Source: Chitinophaga lutea
GTDB lineage: Bacteria; Bacteroidota; Bacteroidia; Chitinophagales; Chitinophagaceae
DNA: 64,000 nucleotides
Direction of reading: 5' to 3'
Assembly: GCF_003813775.1 (NCBI RefSeq)
Contig: NZ_RPDH01000002.1
Location: forward strand, 2,542,001-2,606,000
Shown piece after piece: positions 8,274-17,104 of the stretch (the stretch's first letter is position 1; every line of letters starts with the position of its first letter). The notes under the pieces are model-generated. The model was given only the letters and a program-made list of their open reading frames with translations, made no database searches and was not told where the DNA came from. The position numbers and the translations under genes were made by a program.

Positions 8274-9077
8274 TCAAAATTCCCTGACCTGCTTTTTCAG
8301 CACGCTATCCGTTTGCTGCGGCGTGAGCCCGCGCGGCGCCAGGGCGCTGAGCCAGTCGCCGTACATCACGTTCGGCAGCACGATGAACCTTCCGCCGAAT
8401 TCGTCACGCAACTGATCAACGGCGGCGCTTCTTTCCGCCGGCGATTTCCTGTAAAACACTTCCGCGAAGTCGCCGAGGTTATCGCCTACGAGCATGGCGA
8501 TTTCAAATTTCCGGGCAACCACGGCACGGCGGGGCTCTTTATTGGAATTGCCGTCCGACAGGATGAGATGATCGTTGTCGGCAAACGGAAAACCCCAGCG
8601 CTGCAGGTTTTTCAGGGTAGCGGCCCTTTCTTTTTCGAGGCGGTTGGTGATGTAATAGATCGTGAACCCTTTCGCCGCGGCATCTTTGAAAAAAGACAGC
8701 GCGCCGGGCACGGTATCTGCCGCGGCGAGGGCCGTCCATTCTTCCCAGGCCTGCTGTGAATAAGGTTTTCCGGCTAAGGCGTTTTTGGCCGAGAAGGGGC
8801 TGTTGTCAAGAATGGTTTCGTCGATGTCCGTTACGATCGCCCGCGGGCGAAGGGTTTGCTGATGGCTCATCACTTCCACGCGCTGCGCCGCCACCTGGTA
8901 TGCCTGCAGGCAGAGCGCTTTGTATTCCGCTGCGCGCTGCTGCCAGAGCGCTCCCCAGGCGGGGCCGGTGGCCGAAAAAGAAACGGCGGAAGTTGGTTGT
9001 GGCGTTTTGCAGGCGGTGAAAATGAGCAATCCTGCAAGCAGATATCTGATATACATAAGCGGAGGTATGTGCTGCAA
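8274..9077 (-). CDS. HAD acid phosphatase/5'-nucleotidase, lipoprotein e(P4) family
   Basis: Likely outer-membrane or periplasmic phosphomonoesterase acting on nucleotides such as NMN or 5'-nucleotides (family knowledge). 267 residues. A signal sequence ends at C23 (LLIFTAC). The HAD motif I is D84-I-D86-E-T, followed by ILDNSPF; motif II lies in YYITNR and motif IV in LVGDNLGDF. A second ATG at 9056 (MYIRYLLAG) would give a shorter, equally good signal peptide, so the start is uncertain by 7 codons. It is divergent from dprA, with a 15-bp palindrome between them, and the frameshifted gene follows 28 bp downstream on the same strand. Confidence 0.85.
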   Translation of the reverse strand: MQHIPPLMYIRYLLAGLLIFTACKTPQPTSAVSFSATGPAWGALWQQRAAEYKALCLQAYQVAAQRVEVMSHQQTLRPRAIVTDIDETILDNSPFSAKNALAGKPYSQQAWEEWTALAAADTVPGALSFFKDAAAKGFTIYYITNRLEKERAATLKNLQRWGFPFADNDHLILSDGNSNKEPRRAVVARKFEIAMLVGDNLGDFAEVFYRKSPAERSAAVDQLRDEFGGRFIVLPNVMYGDWLSALAPRGLTPQQTDSVLKKQVREF

Positions 9078-9093
9078 ACTTCGCCAAAAAAAC

Positions 9094-9108
9094 GTACATT
9101 GAATGTAC
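9094..9108. promoter_or_regulatory. Palindrome between phosphatase gene and dprA
   Basis: GTACATT-G-AATGTAC: a perfect 7-bp inverted repeat in the 46-bp divergent spacer, 16 bp before the dprA ATG. A candidate operator for one or both genes; regulator unknown. Confidence 0.4.
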
Positions 9109-9123
9109 TTAAATTGTTAACCC

Positions 9124-10230
9124 ATGCGCGATGAATTACACTACCGTATCGCATTGACCCTCATTCCGCAGGTAGGCGACGTAGTGGCGAAAGAGCTATT
9201 ACGGCAACTCGGCACCGCCCGCGATATTTTCACGGCAAAGAGAAAACACCTCGAATGCATACCCGGTGTAGGCGTGCAGCGTGCGGCCGCCATCCGGCAT
9301 TTCAATGCTTTCCACCTGGCCGATGCGGAAATCGGCTTCATGCAACGCAACGGCGTGCAGGCCGTGTTTTACACCGATGCGGCATACCCGAAGCGTTTGC
9401 AGCATTGTTACGACAGTCCCGTGATGCTTTATACCAAAGGGCAGCTTGATCTGCAGGCGGAAAAGATGCTGGGCGTTGTGGGCACACGCAAACCCACCGC
9501 ATACGGCCTGGCCATCTGCGAACAGTTTGTATCCGCATTTACGCAGCATCATATCACCATCGTGAGCGGCATGGCCTACGGCATCGATATCGCCGCACAC
9601 AAAACCGCCCTGCAATGCGGCCTCCCTACCATCGGCGTGCTGGCGCACGGGCTCGACAAACTGTACCCTTCCACACACGCCGCCACGGCGCGGCAGATGC
9701 AGGAAAACGGCGGGCTGCTCTCCGACTTCGGCAGCGGCACCAGACTCAGCAAACAGAACTTCCCCCGCCGTAACAGGATAGTGGCGGGGTTGTGCGATGC
9801 CACGCTGGTGATCGAAAGCGGTATCAAAGGCGGTTCCCTCATCACTGCCGATATTGCCGGCAGTTACAACCGCGATGTACTGGCGGTGCCGGGCCGCATC
9901 GGCGATCTGCGCTCCGAGGGCTGCCTCGAGCTGGTGCGGCGCAACAAGGCGGCGCTCGTGACCGGGCCGGACGACGTGCTCGACATGCTCGACTGGCGGC
10001 CGGCCGCTCCCAAAAGCGCCCCTGCCGTGCAGCGACGGCTGTTCCATCACCTCACGCCCGCCCTGCAGCATATTATGGAAACACTCGGCAGCGGCCACCT
10101 GCACATCGATGAAATCCAGCACCGCAGCGGAGTTCCGCAGCAGGAAATCTCCGGCGCCATGCTGCAGCTCGAAATGGAAGGGCTGGTACGCCCCATGCCC
10201 GGCAATACATATCAATTAATCTGCACATGA
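9124..10230 (+). CDS. dprA: DNA-processing protein DprA
   Basis: Binds incoming single-stranded DNA and loads RecA during natural transformation. 368 residues: N-terminal helix-hairpin-helix region (about 1-75, IPGVGVQRAAAIRHF), central Rossmann-like DprA domain (about 90-290, with VVGTRKPTAYG, VSGMAYGIDIAAH, FPRRNRIVAGL and IESGIKGGSLITA), and a C-terminal winged-helix domain (about 305-368, LHIDEIQHRSGVPQQEISGA). All the family hallmarks are present and the gene is intact. It is transcribed alone or with guaB, which has its own promoter signal 79 bp downstream. Confidence 0.95.
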   Translation: MRDELHYRIALTLIPQVGDVVAKELLRQLGTARDIFTAKRKHLECIPGVGVQRAAAIRHFNAFHLADAEIGFMQRNGVQAVFYTDAAYPKRLQHCYDSPVMLYTKGQLDLQAEKMLGVVGTRKPTAYGLAICEQFVSAFTQHHITIVSGMAYGIDIAAHKTALQCGLPTIGVLAHGLDKLYPSTHAATARQMQENGGLLSDFGSGTRLSKQNFPRRNRIVAGLCDATLVIESGIKGGSLITADIAGSYNRDVLAVPGRIGDLRSEGCLELVRRNKAALVTGPDDVLDMLDWRPAAPKSAPAVQRRLFHHLTPALQHIMETLGSGHLHIDEIQHRSGVPQQEISGAMLQLEMEGLVRPMPGNTYQLICT

Positions 10231-10263
10231 AAAATGAACTGCGCTGGTTACGTAAAATAGTCG

Positions 10264-10271
10264 TACATTTG
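10264..10271 (+). promoter_or_regulatory. -7 box of guaB
   Basis: TACATTTG, an exact TAnnTTTG. Predicted transcription start is near 10275-10276. No TTTG lies at the expected -33 position (CTGG at 10244-10247), which suggests dependence on another factor. Confidence 0.5.
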
Positions 10272-10273
10272 CG

Positions 10274-10307
10274 TGCAATTATTTAGAAAACTGCCAAAAT
10301 AATTGCA
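10274..10307. promoter_or_regulatory. Inverted repeat filling the guaB leader
   Basis: TGCAATTATTT (10274-10284) and AAATAATTGCA (10297-10307) form a perfect 11-bp inverted repeat around a 12-nt centre, 2 nt before the ATG. Because the predicted transcript starts in the left arm, it could be a DNA operator across +1 or a 5'-terminal mRNA hairpin next to the start codon. Confidence 0.55.
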
Positions 10308-10309
10308 AT

Positions 10310-11791
10310 ATGCCTGCGGGAAAATCCAAACAGAAATTTGTAGCTGACGGTCTAACCTTCGACGATGTGTTGCTGGTACCAGCCTACTCAGAAGTGCTGC
10401 CCAGAGAAGTCAACATCACTTCCCAACTTACCAAGAACATCCGAATCAACATTCCCATGGTGTCTGCCGCGATGGACACTGTAACGGAAGCCAATCTGGC
10501 CATTGCGCTGGCGCGCGAGGGCGGTATCGGCATCCTGCACAAAAACATGAGCATTGAAAAACAGGCGGAGCTGGTAAGAAAGGTGAAACGTAGCGAAAGC
10601 GGCATGATCATCGATCCGCTCACGCTGAGCGCCGACTCCACCATCGGGCAGGCGCTGCGCATGATGCGGGAAAATGGCATTGGCGGTATTCCCATCGTGG
10701 ATGGCGACAAAAAACTGATCGGCATCCTCACCAACCGCGATCTGCGGTTTGAAAAATCCAACACCAAAAGGCTCATCAGCGAGGTAATGACCGGCAAAGA
10801 CAAGCTGGTAACCGCCCCGGAAGGGACCGACCTGAAAAAAGCCGAAAAAATACTCCAGCAGCACCGTATTGAGAAATTACCCGTAGTCAACAAACAGGGT
10901 AAACTGACCGGTTTGATCACTTACCGCGACATCCTGCAGCTGCAGAGTTATCCCATCTCCGCCAAAGACAATTTCGGCCGCCTGCTGGTAGGCGCCGCGC
11001 TCGGTATCACCGGCGACCTGCACGACAGGGCCGCTGCGTTGATCCATGTGGGTGTGGACGTGGTAACGCTCGACAGTGCGCATGGCCACTCCGTGCACGT
11101 ACTGGAAGCGCTCCGCAAGCTGAAAAAATCATTCCCGAAATTGCAGGTGATCGGCGGCAACGTAGCCACCGCGGAAGGTGCGCTGGCGCTGGCCGCAGCA
11201 GGCGCGGACGCCGTTAAGGTAGGCGTAGGCCCCGGTTCCATCTGTACCACCCGCGTGGTGACAGGCGCAGGCTTCCCGCAGTTGTCCGCCATCATGAACG
11301 CCGCGCAGGCCCTGAAAAAATCAGGCATCCCCGTGATCGCAGACGGCGGCATCCGCTACACCGGCGACATGGTAAAAGCCCTCGTAGCAGGCGCTTCCAC
11401 CATCATGGCCGGCTCCATTTTCGCAGGCGTGGAAGAAAGCCCCGGAGAAACCATTATCTACGAAGGCCGTAAATTCAAAAGCTACCGCGGGATGGGCTCC
11501 ATCGAAGCGATGTCTGAAGGCAGCAAAGACCGTTATTTCCAGGACGTGGAAGCCGATATCAAAAAACTGGTGCCCGAAGGCATCGTAGGCCGCGTACCGT
11601 ACAAAGGCAATTTGTCCGAAGTGGTGCAGCAGTTCGTAGGCGGTCTCCGCGCCGGTATGGGCTACTGTGGTGCGAAAGACATCAAGGCCCTGCAAGACGC
11701 GCAGTTCGTAAAAATCACATCCGCCACGGTGAAAGAAAACCACCCGCACGATGTGGTGATCACCAAAGAAGCGCCGAACTACAGCCGCTGA
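10310..11791 (+). CDS. guaB: Inosine-5'-monophosphate dehydrogenase
   Basis: NAD-dependent oxidation of IMP to XMP, the rate-limiting step to GTP; cytoplasmic. 493 residues. The TIM barrel is split by a CBS-domain pair (about 95-215, e.g. [20 protein letters not shown]). The catalytic Cys is C312 in [15 protein letters not shown]; the flap shows [11 protein letters not shown] strong terminator follows. The leader inverted repeat suggests regulation at the start of transcription or translation. GTP made here feeds FolE, encoded elsewhere in the window. Confidence 0.97.
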   Translation: MPAGKSKQKFVADGLTFDDVLLVPAYSEVLPREVNITSQLTKNIRINIPMVSAAMDTVTEANLAIALAREGGIGILHKNMSIEKQAELVRKVKRSESGMIIDPLTLSADSTIGQALRMMRENGIGGIPIVDGDKKLIGILTNRDLRFEKSNTKRLISEVMTGKDKLVTAPEGTDLKKAEKILQQHRIEKLPVVNKQGKLTGLITYRDILQLQSYPISAKDNFGRLLVGAALGITGDLHDRAAALIHVGVDVVTLDSAHGHSVHVLEALRKLKKSFPKLQVIGGNVATAEGALALAAAGADAVKVGVGPGSICTTRVVTGAGFPQLSAIMNAAQALKKSGIPVIADGGIRYTGDMVKALVAGASTIMAGSIFAGVEESPGETIIYEGRKFKSYRGMGSIEAMSEGSKDRYFQDVEADIKKLVPEGIVGRVPYKGNLSEVVQQFVGGLRAGMGYCGAKDIKALQDAQFVKITSATVKENHPHDVVITKEAPNYSR

Positions 11792-11815
11792 TCAGCATAC
11801 TATTAACAACATATT

Positions 11816-11860
11816 AAAAAGGGCATACCGCGCGCATACCTGCTCCGGATGCCCTTTTTT
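11816..11860 (+). terminator. guaB terminator
   Basis: AAAAAGGGCAT (11816-11826), 22-nt loop, ATGCCCTTTTT (11849-11859), then further T. An 11-bp stem with a U-tract. Confidence 0.75.
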
Positions 11861-11865
11861 CTTTT

Positions 11866-11873
11866 TATTTTTG
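11866..11873 (+). promoter_or_regulatory. Possible -7 box of lnt, 4 nt before ATG
   Basis: TATTTTTG then AACG then ATG. It matches TAnnTTTG but lies in the T-rich tail of the guaB terminator, so chance is a real alternative. If used, the mRNA would be leaderless. Confidence 0.3.
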
Positions 11874-11877
11874 AACG

Positions 11878-13479
11878 ATGAACCCTTTCCTCAGCAAGCG
11901 CGCGCCCCTGTTGCTCAGCATTCTGGCTGGCTGCACCATGTGGGCGGCCTGGCCCACATCTCCTCTTACCTTTCTGATTTTCGCAGGTTTTGTGCCCCTC
12001 CTGGCCATCGCCGACCGGGTAGAGCGAAGGGGTATTTTCTGGGGCCTGGTATATCTTGCGTTGTGGATATGGAACACCGGCACCACCTGGTGGGTAGGCA
12101 ATACCCCCGTGCCGGCCAGCGGCGTTTTCGCCAACGCGTTTAATGCGCTGCTGATGAGCATCCCCCTGCTCGGCTTCAAAATCGCCAAAGAAAAGATGGG
12201 CCGCAACATGGCCTATTTTGCCCTGATCATCTACTGGCTCACCTTCGAATACATCCACCAGCAATGGGAACTGACCTGGCCATGGCTGACGCTCGGCAAT
12301 GCATTCGCGATGCGGCCGGATTGGGTGCAGTGGTACGAATTCACCGGCACTACCGGCGGTTCGCTGTATGTGCTGCTCGCCAATATTTTAGTGTACGAAG
12401 CCATCCTGCAATACAAAAAAGCGCCCGGCTGGAAAGCAGCCTGGAAACCGTTGCTGTTCATCCTTTTGCCCATCGGCATCTCCCTGCTCGTCCGGCCCGC
12501 GGGGCAACAGGCGCCCGCCATCGGCGTAGTGGTGGTGCAGCCGAACATCGACCCGTACAATGAAAAGTTCACCACCGGTATGGCGCGGCAGCAGGTCGAA
12601 AAACTGCTCGCACTCACCCGCTCCAAAGCGGATGTCTCCACCCGGTACGCCATCTGGCCGGAAACCGCCCTTTTCCCGGAAGGCGCCTGGGAGCACGAGC
12701 TCAACCAGCAGCCGGAAGTGCAGCTCATCCGTGAATTTTTGCGTCAGTACCCGCAGTTGACCATCATTTCGGGCGCATCCACCTACAAAAAATACACCGG
12801 CAGCGACGACATCCCGGTTTCCGCCCGCACGACGTCGGACGGTACCGTCACCTACGATGCGTTTAATTCCACCATACAGATCGACACCTCCCTGAACGTG
12901 CAGGTATACCATAAGGTGAAGCTCGTGCCCGGCGTGGAAATCACCCCGTACATGAACTATCTCCCTTTCATGAAAAAACTGGCGCTGGATTTCGGCGGCA
13001 TCACCGGCAGCTACGGCCTGACACCGGGCGTTCCCCTCTTCACGGCGGCGGGCGGCATGAAGGTTTTCGACGCTATCTGTTATGAGTCGGTTTACAGCGA
13101 CCTGGTGGCGCAAAAAGTGCAGGCAGGCGCCAACTTCCTGGCCGTGAGCACCAACGATGGCTGGTGGGGCAACACCCAGGGCCACAAACAGCATATGCAA
13201 TACGCCCGGCTCCGGGCCATCGAAACCCGCCGCTGGGTGGTCAGAAGCGCCAACACCGGCATTTCCTGCGCGATAGACGACCGGGGAAGGATACACGAAT
13301 CACTGCCATACTGGGAAGAAGGCGTATTGAAAACAGCACTTGTTCCCGGCAGCAGGCAGACTTTCTATGTAAGATTCGTCGATTTCATTGCCAAAGCACC
13401 GTTGATCTTTTGTATATTGCTGCTGACATACACCATTGTTTTACGGGTAATACGCAGGAAGTATGTGGAAAACAATTAA
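11878..13479 (+). CDS. lnt: Apolipoprotein N-acyltransferase
   Basis: Transfers an acyl chain to the N-terminal Cys of lipoproteins, the last step of their maturation, in the inner membrane. 533 residues. The first 200 residues are hydrophobic with several membrane helices; a nitrilase-like domain (about 215-490) follows, and a last helix (about 503-522) sits before a basic tail. The Glu-Lys-Cys triad is visible: E262 (WPETALFPE), K346 (YHKVKLVPG) and C401 (AICYESVYSD). The 3' end overlaps the hydrolase gene by 17 nt, so the two are translationally linked. Many lipoproteins in the window (bamD, DUF4876, DUF4296) would be substrates. Confidence 0.95.
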   Translation: MNPFLSKRAPLLLSILAGCTMWAAWPTSPLTFLIFAGFVPLLAIADRVERRGIFWGLVYLALWIWNTGTTWWVGNTPVPASGVFANAFNALLMSIPLLGFKIAKEKMGRNMAYFALIIYWLTFEYIHQQWELTWPWLTLGNAFAMRPDWVQWYEFTGTTGGSLYVLLANILVYEAILQYKKAPGWKAAWKPLLFILLPIGISLLVRPAGQQAPAIGVVVVQPNIDPYNEKFTTGMARQQVEKLLALTRSKADVSTRYAIWPETALFPEGAWEHELNQQPEVQLIREFLRQYPQLTIISGASTYKKYTGSDDIPVSARTTSDGTVTYDAFNSTIQIDTSLNVQVYHKVKLVPGVEITPYMNYLPFMKKLALDFGGITGSYGLTPGVPLFTAAGGMKVFDAICYESVYSDLVAQKVQAGANFLAVSTNDGWWGNTQGHKQHMQYARLRAIETRRWVVRSANTGISCAIDDRGRIHESLPYWEEGVLKTALVPGSRQTFYVRFVDFIAKAPLIFCILLLTYTIVLRVIRRKYVENN

Positions 13480-14269
13480 CAACGGAGGCCGCGACGGCGC
13501 TTACTGGACGGAAGGGGAAGGGAAAGCGGTTATTTTGATACATGGATTTGCGGAAGATCATTCCGTATGGGAACATCAGACTGCTTTTTTACGGAACCAT
13601 TACCGCGTGCTGGTGCCCGATTTGCCGGGGACGGGCCGCTCCCAGCTCACCACGCCGCTCAGCATCGAAAGCATGGCGGAATTCATTTACGAGATACTGG
13701 TGGCCGAAGCCATCAGCCAGGTCACCCTCATCGGCCATTCGATGGGCGGTTATGTGGCCCTTGCTTTTGCGGAAAAATACCCTCACCTGCTGGAAGGTCT
13801 AGGCCTGTTCAGTTCTACGGCAAAGCCGGACAGTGAAGAGAAAAAAGAAGGCCGCCAGAAATCGATCCGGATGATCAGCCAGTACGGGCTTGAATCCTTT
13901 TTCAGGCAGATGCTCCCCAGCATGTTCGCCGCGGATTTCCGTACCCGGCAGGCGCCGATGATCGAAAACTATATCCAGCAGGCGCTGACCTCCGGCACCA
14001 CCGAAGGCGCCATCGCCTATTACGAAGCCATGATGGCGCGCCCCGACCGTACGGAGGTGCTGAAGACCATCAAAGTGCCCGTTTTATTTTTTATCGGAAA
14101 AGAAGACCAGGCGGTGCCGGTCGACAATGCGTTATCGCAGGTAATCATGCCGGCCGTTGCCAGCATTCACCTGTTCGATCAGGTGGGGCATATGGGATTG
14201 CTCGAGGTATATGAAGAGAGCAACCTGATATTACACCATTTCGTTGCATTTTGCCAACATTCGTCGTAG
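13463..14269 (+). CDS. Alpha/beta-fold hydrolase
   Basis: 268 residues, no signal peptide, so cytoplasmic. Nucleophile elbow GHSMGG with S93; acid D in GKEDQAVP and H in VGHMGLLE give the catalytic triad. The oxyanion-hole HG is in VILIHGFAEDHSVW. The substrate is not predictable; similar proteins are annotated as esterases or carboxylesterases. It overlaps the lnt 3' end by 17 nt and sits 12 nt before the next gene, implying one transcript lnt, hydrolase, secreted PKD protein. Confidence 0.9.
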   Translation: MWKTINNGGRDGAYWTEGEGKAVILIHGFAEDHSVWEHQTAFLRNHYRVLVPDLPGTGRSQLTTPLSIESMAEFIYEILVAEAISQVTLIGHSMGGYVALAFAEKYPHLLEGLGLFSSTAKPDSEEKKEGRQKSIRMISQYGLESFFRQMLPSMFAADFRTRQAPMIENYIQQALTSGTTEGAIAYYEAMMARPDRTEVLKTIKVPVLFFIGKEDQAVPVDNALSQVIMPAVASIHLFDQVGHMGLLEVYEESNLILHHFVAFCQHSS

Positions 14270-14281
14270 CACTACAGAACA

Positions 14282-16858
14282 TTGCGGAAACTCCTGCTAA
14301 TATTCCTGTTGGGCCTGGGTTCCATGGCTGCACGGGCTGATCATATCATCGGCGGGGAGATGTATTATACTTACGTTCGTACAGACGGCAGCGGCAACAA
14401 TGTATACAACCTCACCCTCAAGCTATTCCTCCGCTGCGACGCCAGCGACGCCCAGATCGACGAGAACGTGGACATCAGCATATACGACGCAGGCGGCACC
14501 TATTACAACACCTTCCGCTTCGACCGGAACAACCTCCAGCGCTTCACCGCCAACGACGTCGACCCGTGTATCGTGAACCCGCCATACGTGTGTTACCAGA
14601 TCGGGTATTACGCGGGCCAGGTAACACTGCCGGCCAATTCAAACGGATATATCGCCACCTTCCAGCGGTGCTGCCGCCGTACCGGCCTGGCGAACATTTC
14701 GTCGAACCGGAACGATGTGGGCGCTACTTACTTTACACGCATCCCCGGCACAAACAGCGGGTTCCAGGCCAATAACAGTCCAAGGTTCGAAGCAGAAAGA
14801 GGCGCCATCGTATGCGCCAATAACCGCTTCCGGTATAACTTCGCGGCGGAGGACCCCGACAGCGATTCCCTGGTGTATTCGTTTTCCACCGCCTATACCG
14901 GCGGCACGCAGGGCGACCCGAAGCCCACCCGCTCCCAGACGCCCAGTGTACCGGTGAGCTACATCAGCCCCTTTACGGCGGCGCAGCCGCTGGGCGACAA
15001 AGTCACCATCGACCCGCACACGGGGATTATTTCCGGCATCGCACCGCGTAGCGGGCTGTACATCGTTACCGTGTCTGTGCGCGAGTACCGGAACCAGGTG
15101 CTGATCGGCGAGCACCGTAAAGAGTTTCAGTTCACCGTGGAGTCGTGCGTACGGCAGGTAACCGCCGCCATGCCGGATAAGTATGCGGACTGTGACGGCT
15201 ATACGATCAATTTCGTGAATAACAGCACGCCAGGCAAGGAATACGTATGGGATTTCGGTGACGGCTCGCCGTTGTTCGTCACCACCGACCTCGCCACTTT
15301 CCCGCACACATATGCCAGGCAGGGCACTTACCAGGTGAAGCTGGTGGTGGATCAGCAGAGCAGTTGCGGAGACAGTGCGTACGCCACCGTGCATGTATAT
15401 CCTTTCCTCCGTCCCTCCTTCGATGTGGCCGGCCTCTGCACCACCAAACCGACGGATTTCAGGCATACGTCTACCAACGACGTGGGCAATTTCGAATACC
15501 TGAAATGGGACTTCGGGGAAGCCGCCCTGCAGAACGACACTTCCAATCAAAACAATCCACGCTGGCAATACACCGTGCCCGGTGACTATACGGTGAAACT
15601 ACTGATGCGCACAGACAAGGGTTGCGAGCGCACCATTTCCGAAACATTTACGATCTACGATAAACCGCCCTTCACGACCACCCGCGATACGGCGCTTTGC
15701 ATCAACGACGTGCTGCAGCTGCGGGCGGAAAGCCTGCTGCCCGGCTCTTATCAGTGGGGGCCGCTGTACAATATCACCGGCGAAAACACCCCTACGCCCA
15801 CTGTTTCACCCAAGGTAGACACGGAATACCAGGTGACCTTTACAGACGCCACCGGTTGCGTGAACACCAAAAAAGTACTGATCGACGTAAAGGATAAACT
15901 GCTGGTGACCGCGCCGAACGACAGCGTGATCTGCACCGGCGACCCGGTTGATCTGAAAGCCGTGGTAGACGGGCCGTACGCCTTTACCTGGACAGACGTG
16001 GACACCCGGCAGGTAGTGGGCGCCCAGCAAAATGTAACCATCACCCCGGCGCGCAGTTCGATGTACGAAATACTGGTGACGCTCGGCACCTGTTTCAACC
16101 GCGATTCGGTGTATTACAAACTGGTAGACCCTCCGAGGGCGGATGCCGGCGCGGACGCCACCATCTGCCACGGCGAAACGATCTGGCTCGAGGCCAGCGG
16201 AGGCTCGTCGTACCGCTGGGAGCCTGCCGCCACGCTTACCAGTCCCCGCCGCGCCCGCACGCAGGCCTGGCCGAAAGACACTACGACCTACACAGTAACG
16301 GTCACCGATACACTGGGATGCCCCAAAGCGGTCACCGCCGATGTAACGATAAACGTGGTGCCGCCCGTGCCCGCATTTGCCGGCAACGATACGATCCTCA
16401 TCAAGGGGCGGCCCTTCCAGCTGAACGGCACCGGCGGGTTCCGGTACGAGTGGTCCCCGGCCGACGGCCTGAGCAGCACGAACATCCCCAACCCCCTGAC
16501 CACCATCGACCGTGCTTTCACCTACCACCTGAAGGTGTATACGAAAGAAGGATGTTTGGGCGAAGACGATATCAACCTGCGTTTTATGGCCGGGCCGGAG
16601 ATTTATGTGCCGAACGCCTTCAGTCCTAACGGCGACGGGCTGAACGACCTCTTCCGCCCCATACCCGTGGGCATCACCCGGCTCGATTATTTCCGCGTGT
16701 ATAACCGCTGGGGCCAACTGGTGTACAACACGCAGGAATACATGAAGGGCTGGGACGGCCGGGGCGCAGACAATGGAACGTACGTATGGGTGGTAGGCGG
16801 CCTGAACGATACCGGGCAAATGGTTGAGTATAAAGGCACTGTGGTATTGATACGATAA
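14282..16858 (+). CDS. Secreted PKD-domain protein with type IX type-B sorting domain
   Basis: 858 residues. The start is a TTG at 14282: upstream in frame a stop occurs at 14267 and no ATG precedes the signal peptide (MRKLLLIFLLGLGSMAARA). The mature N-terminus begins DHIIGGEMYY, a motif shared with the next gene. The middle has PKD/Ig-like repeats (e.g. YVWDFGDGSPLF near 320, then WDFGEAA near 408). The C-terminal 90 residues are the gliding-motility-associated CHU_C sorting domain (YVPNAFSPNGDGLND, VYNRWGQLVY, WDGRG), recognised by the type IX system and retained at or released from the cell surface. SprA in this window is the likely exporter. Ligand unknown. Confidence 0.9.
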   Translation: MRKLLLIFLLGLGSMAARADHIIGGEMYYTYVRTDGSGNNVYNLTLKLFLRCDASDAQIDENVDISIYDAGGTYYNTFRFDRNNLQRFTANDVDPCIVNPPYVCYQIGYYAGQVTLPANSNGYIATFQRCCRRTGLANISSNRNDVGATYFTRIPGTNSGFQANNSPRFEAERGAIVCANNRFRYNFAAEDPDSDSLVYSFSTAYTGGTQGDPKPTRSQTPSVPVSYISPFTAAQPLGDKVTIDPHTGIISGIAPRSGLYIVTVSVREYRNQVLIGEHRKEFQFTVESCVRQVTAAMPDKYADCDGYTINFVNNSTPGKEYVWDFGDGSPLFVTTDLATFPHTYARQGTYQVKLVVDQQSSCGDSAYATVHVYPFLRPSFDVAGLCTTKPTDFRHTSTNDVGNFEYLKWDFGEAALQNDTSNQNNPRWQYTVPGDYTVKLLMRTDKGCERTISETFTIYDKPPFTTTRDTALCINDVLQLRAESLLPGSYQWGPLYNITGENTPTPTVSPKVDTEYQVTFTDATGCVNTKKVLIDVKDKLLVTAPNDSVICTGDPVDLKAVVDGPYAFTWTDVDTRQVVGAQQNVTITPARSSMYEILVTLGTCFNRDSVYYKLVDPPRADAGADATICHGETIWLEASGGSSYRWEPAATLTSPRRARTQAWPKDTTTYTVTVTDTLGCPKAVTADVTINVVPPVPAFAGNDTILIKGRPFQLNGTGGFRYEWSPADGLSSTNIPNPLTTIDRAFTYHLKVYTKEGCLGEDDINLRFMAGPEIYVPNAFSPNGDGLNDLFRPIPVGITRLDYFRVYNRWGQLVYNTQEYMKGWDGRGADNGTYVWVVGGLNDTGQMVEYKGTVVLIR

Positions 16859-17104
16859 AAGCCGCCACAACGCCGGTACGCCGTTTTTATTTTCCCGTTT
16901 CAAAATAATTCCCCGATACAAAAAGCCGGGCCATCATTCCAATCCGGTCTTCCTCTTTTTGCCTTTTTCCGGATAAAACTATCAACTAAAGCATTACACT
17001 TTATTAACTTTTTTATATAGCACTGGAGCGCGTTTCAGCCCATTTATATTTCAGCAGGCCCTTTATTTTCCGTAAATTCAGAGTAGCAAGAAAAGCCTTT
17101 CCCC

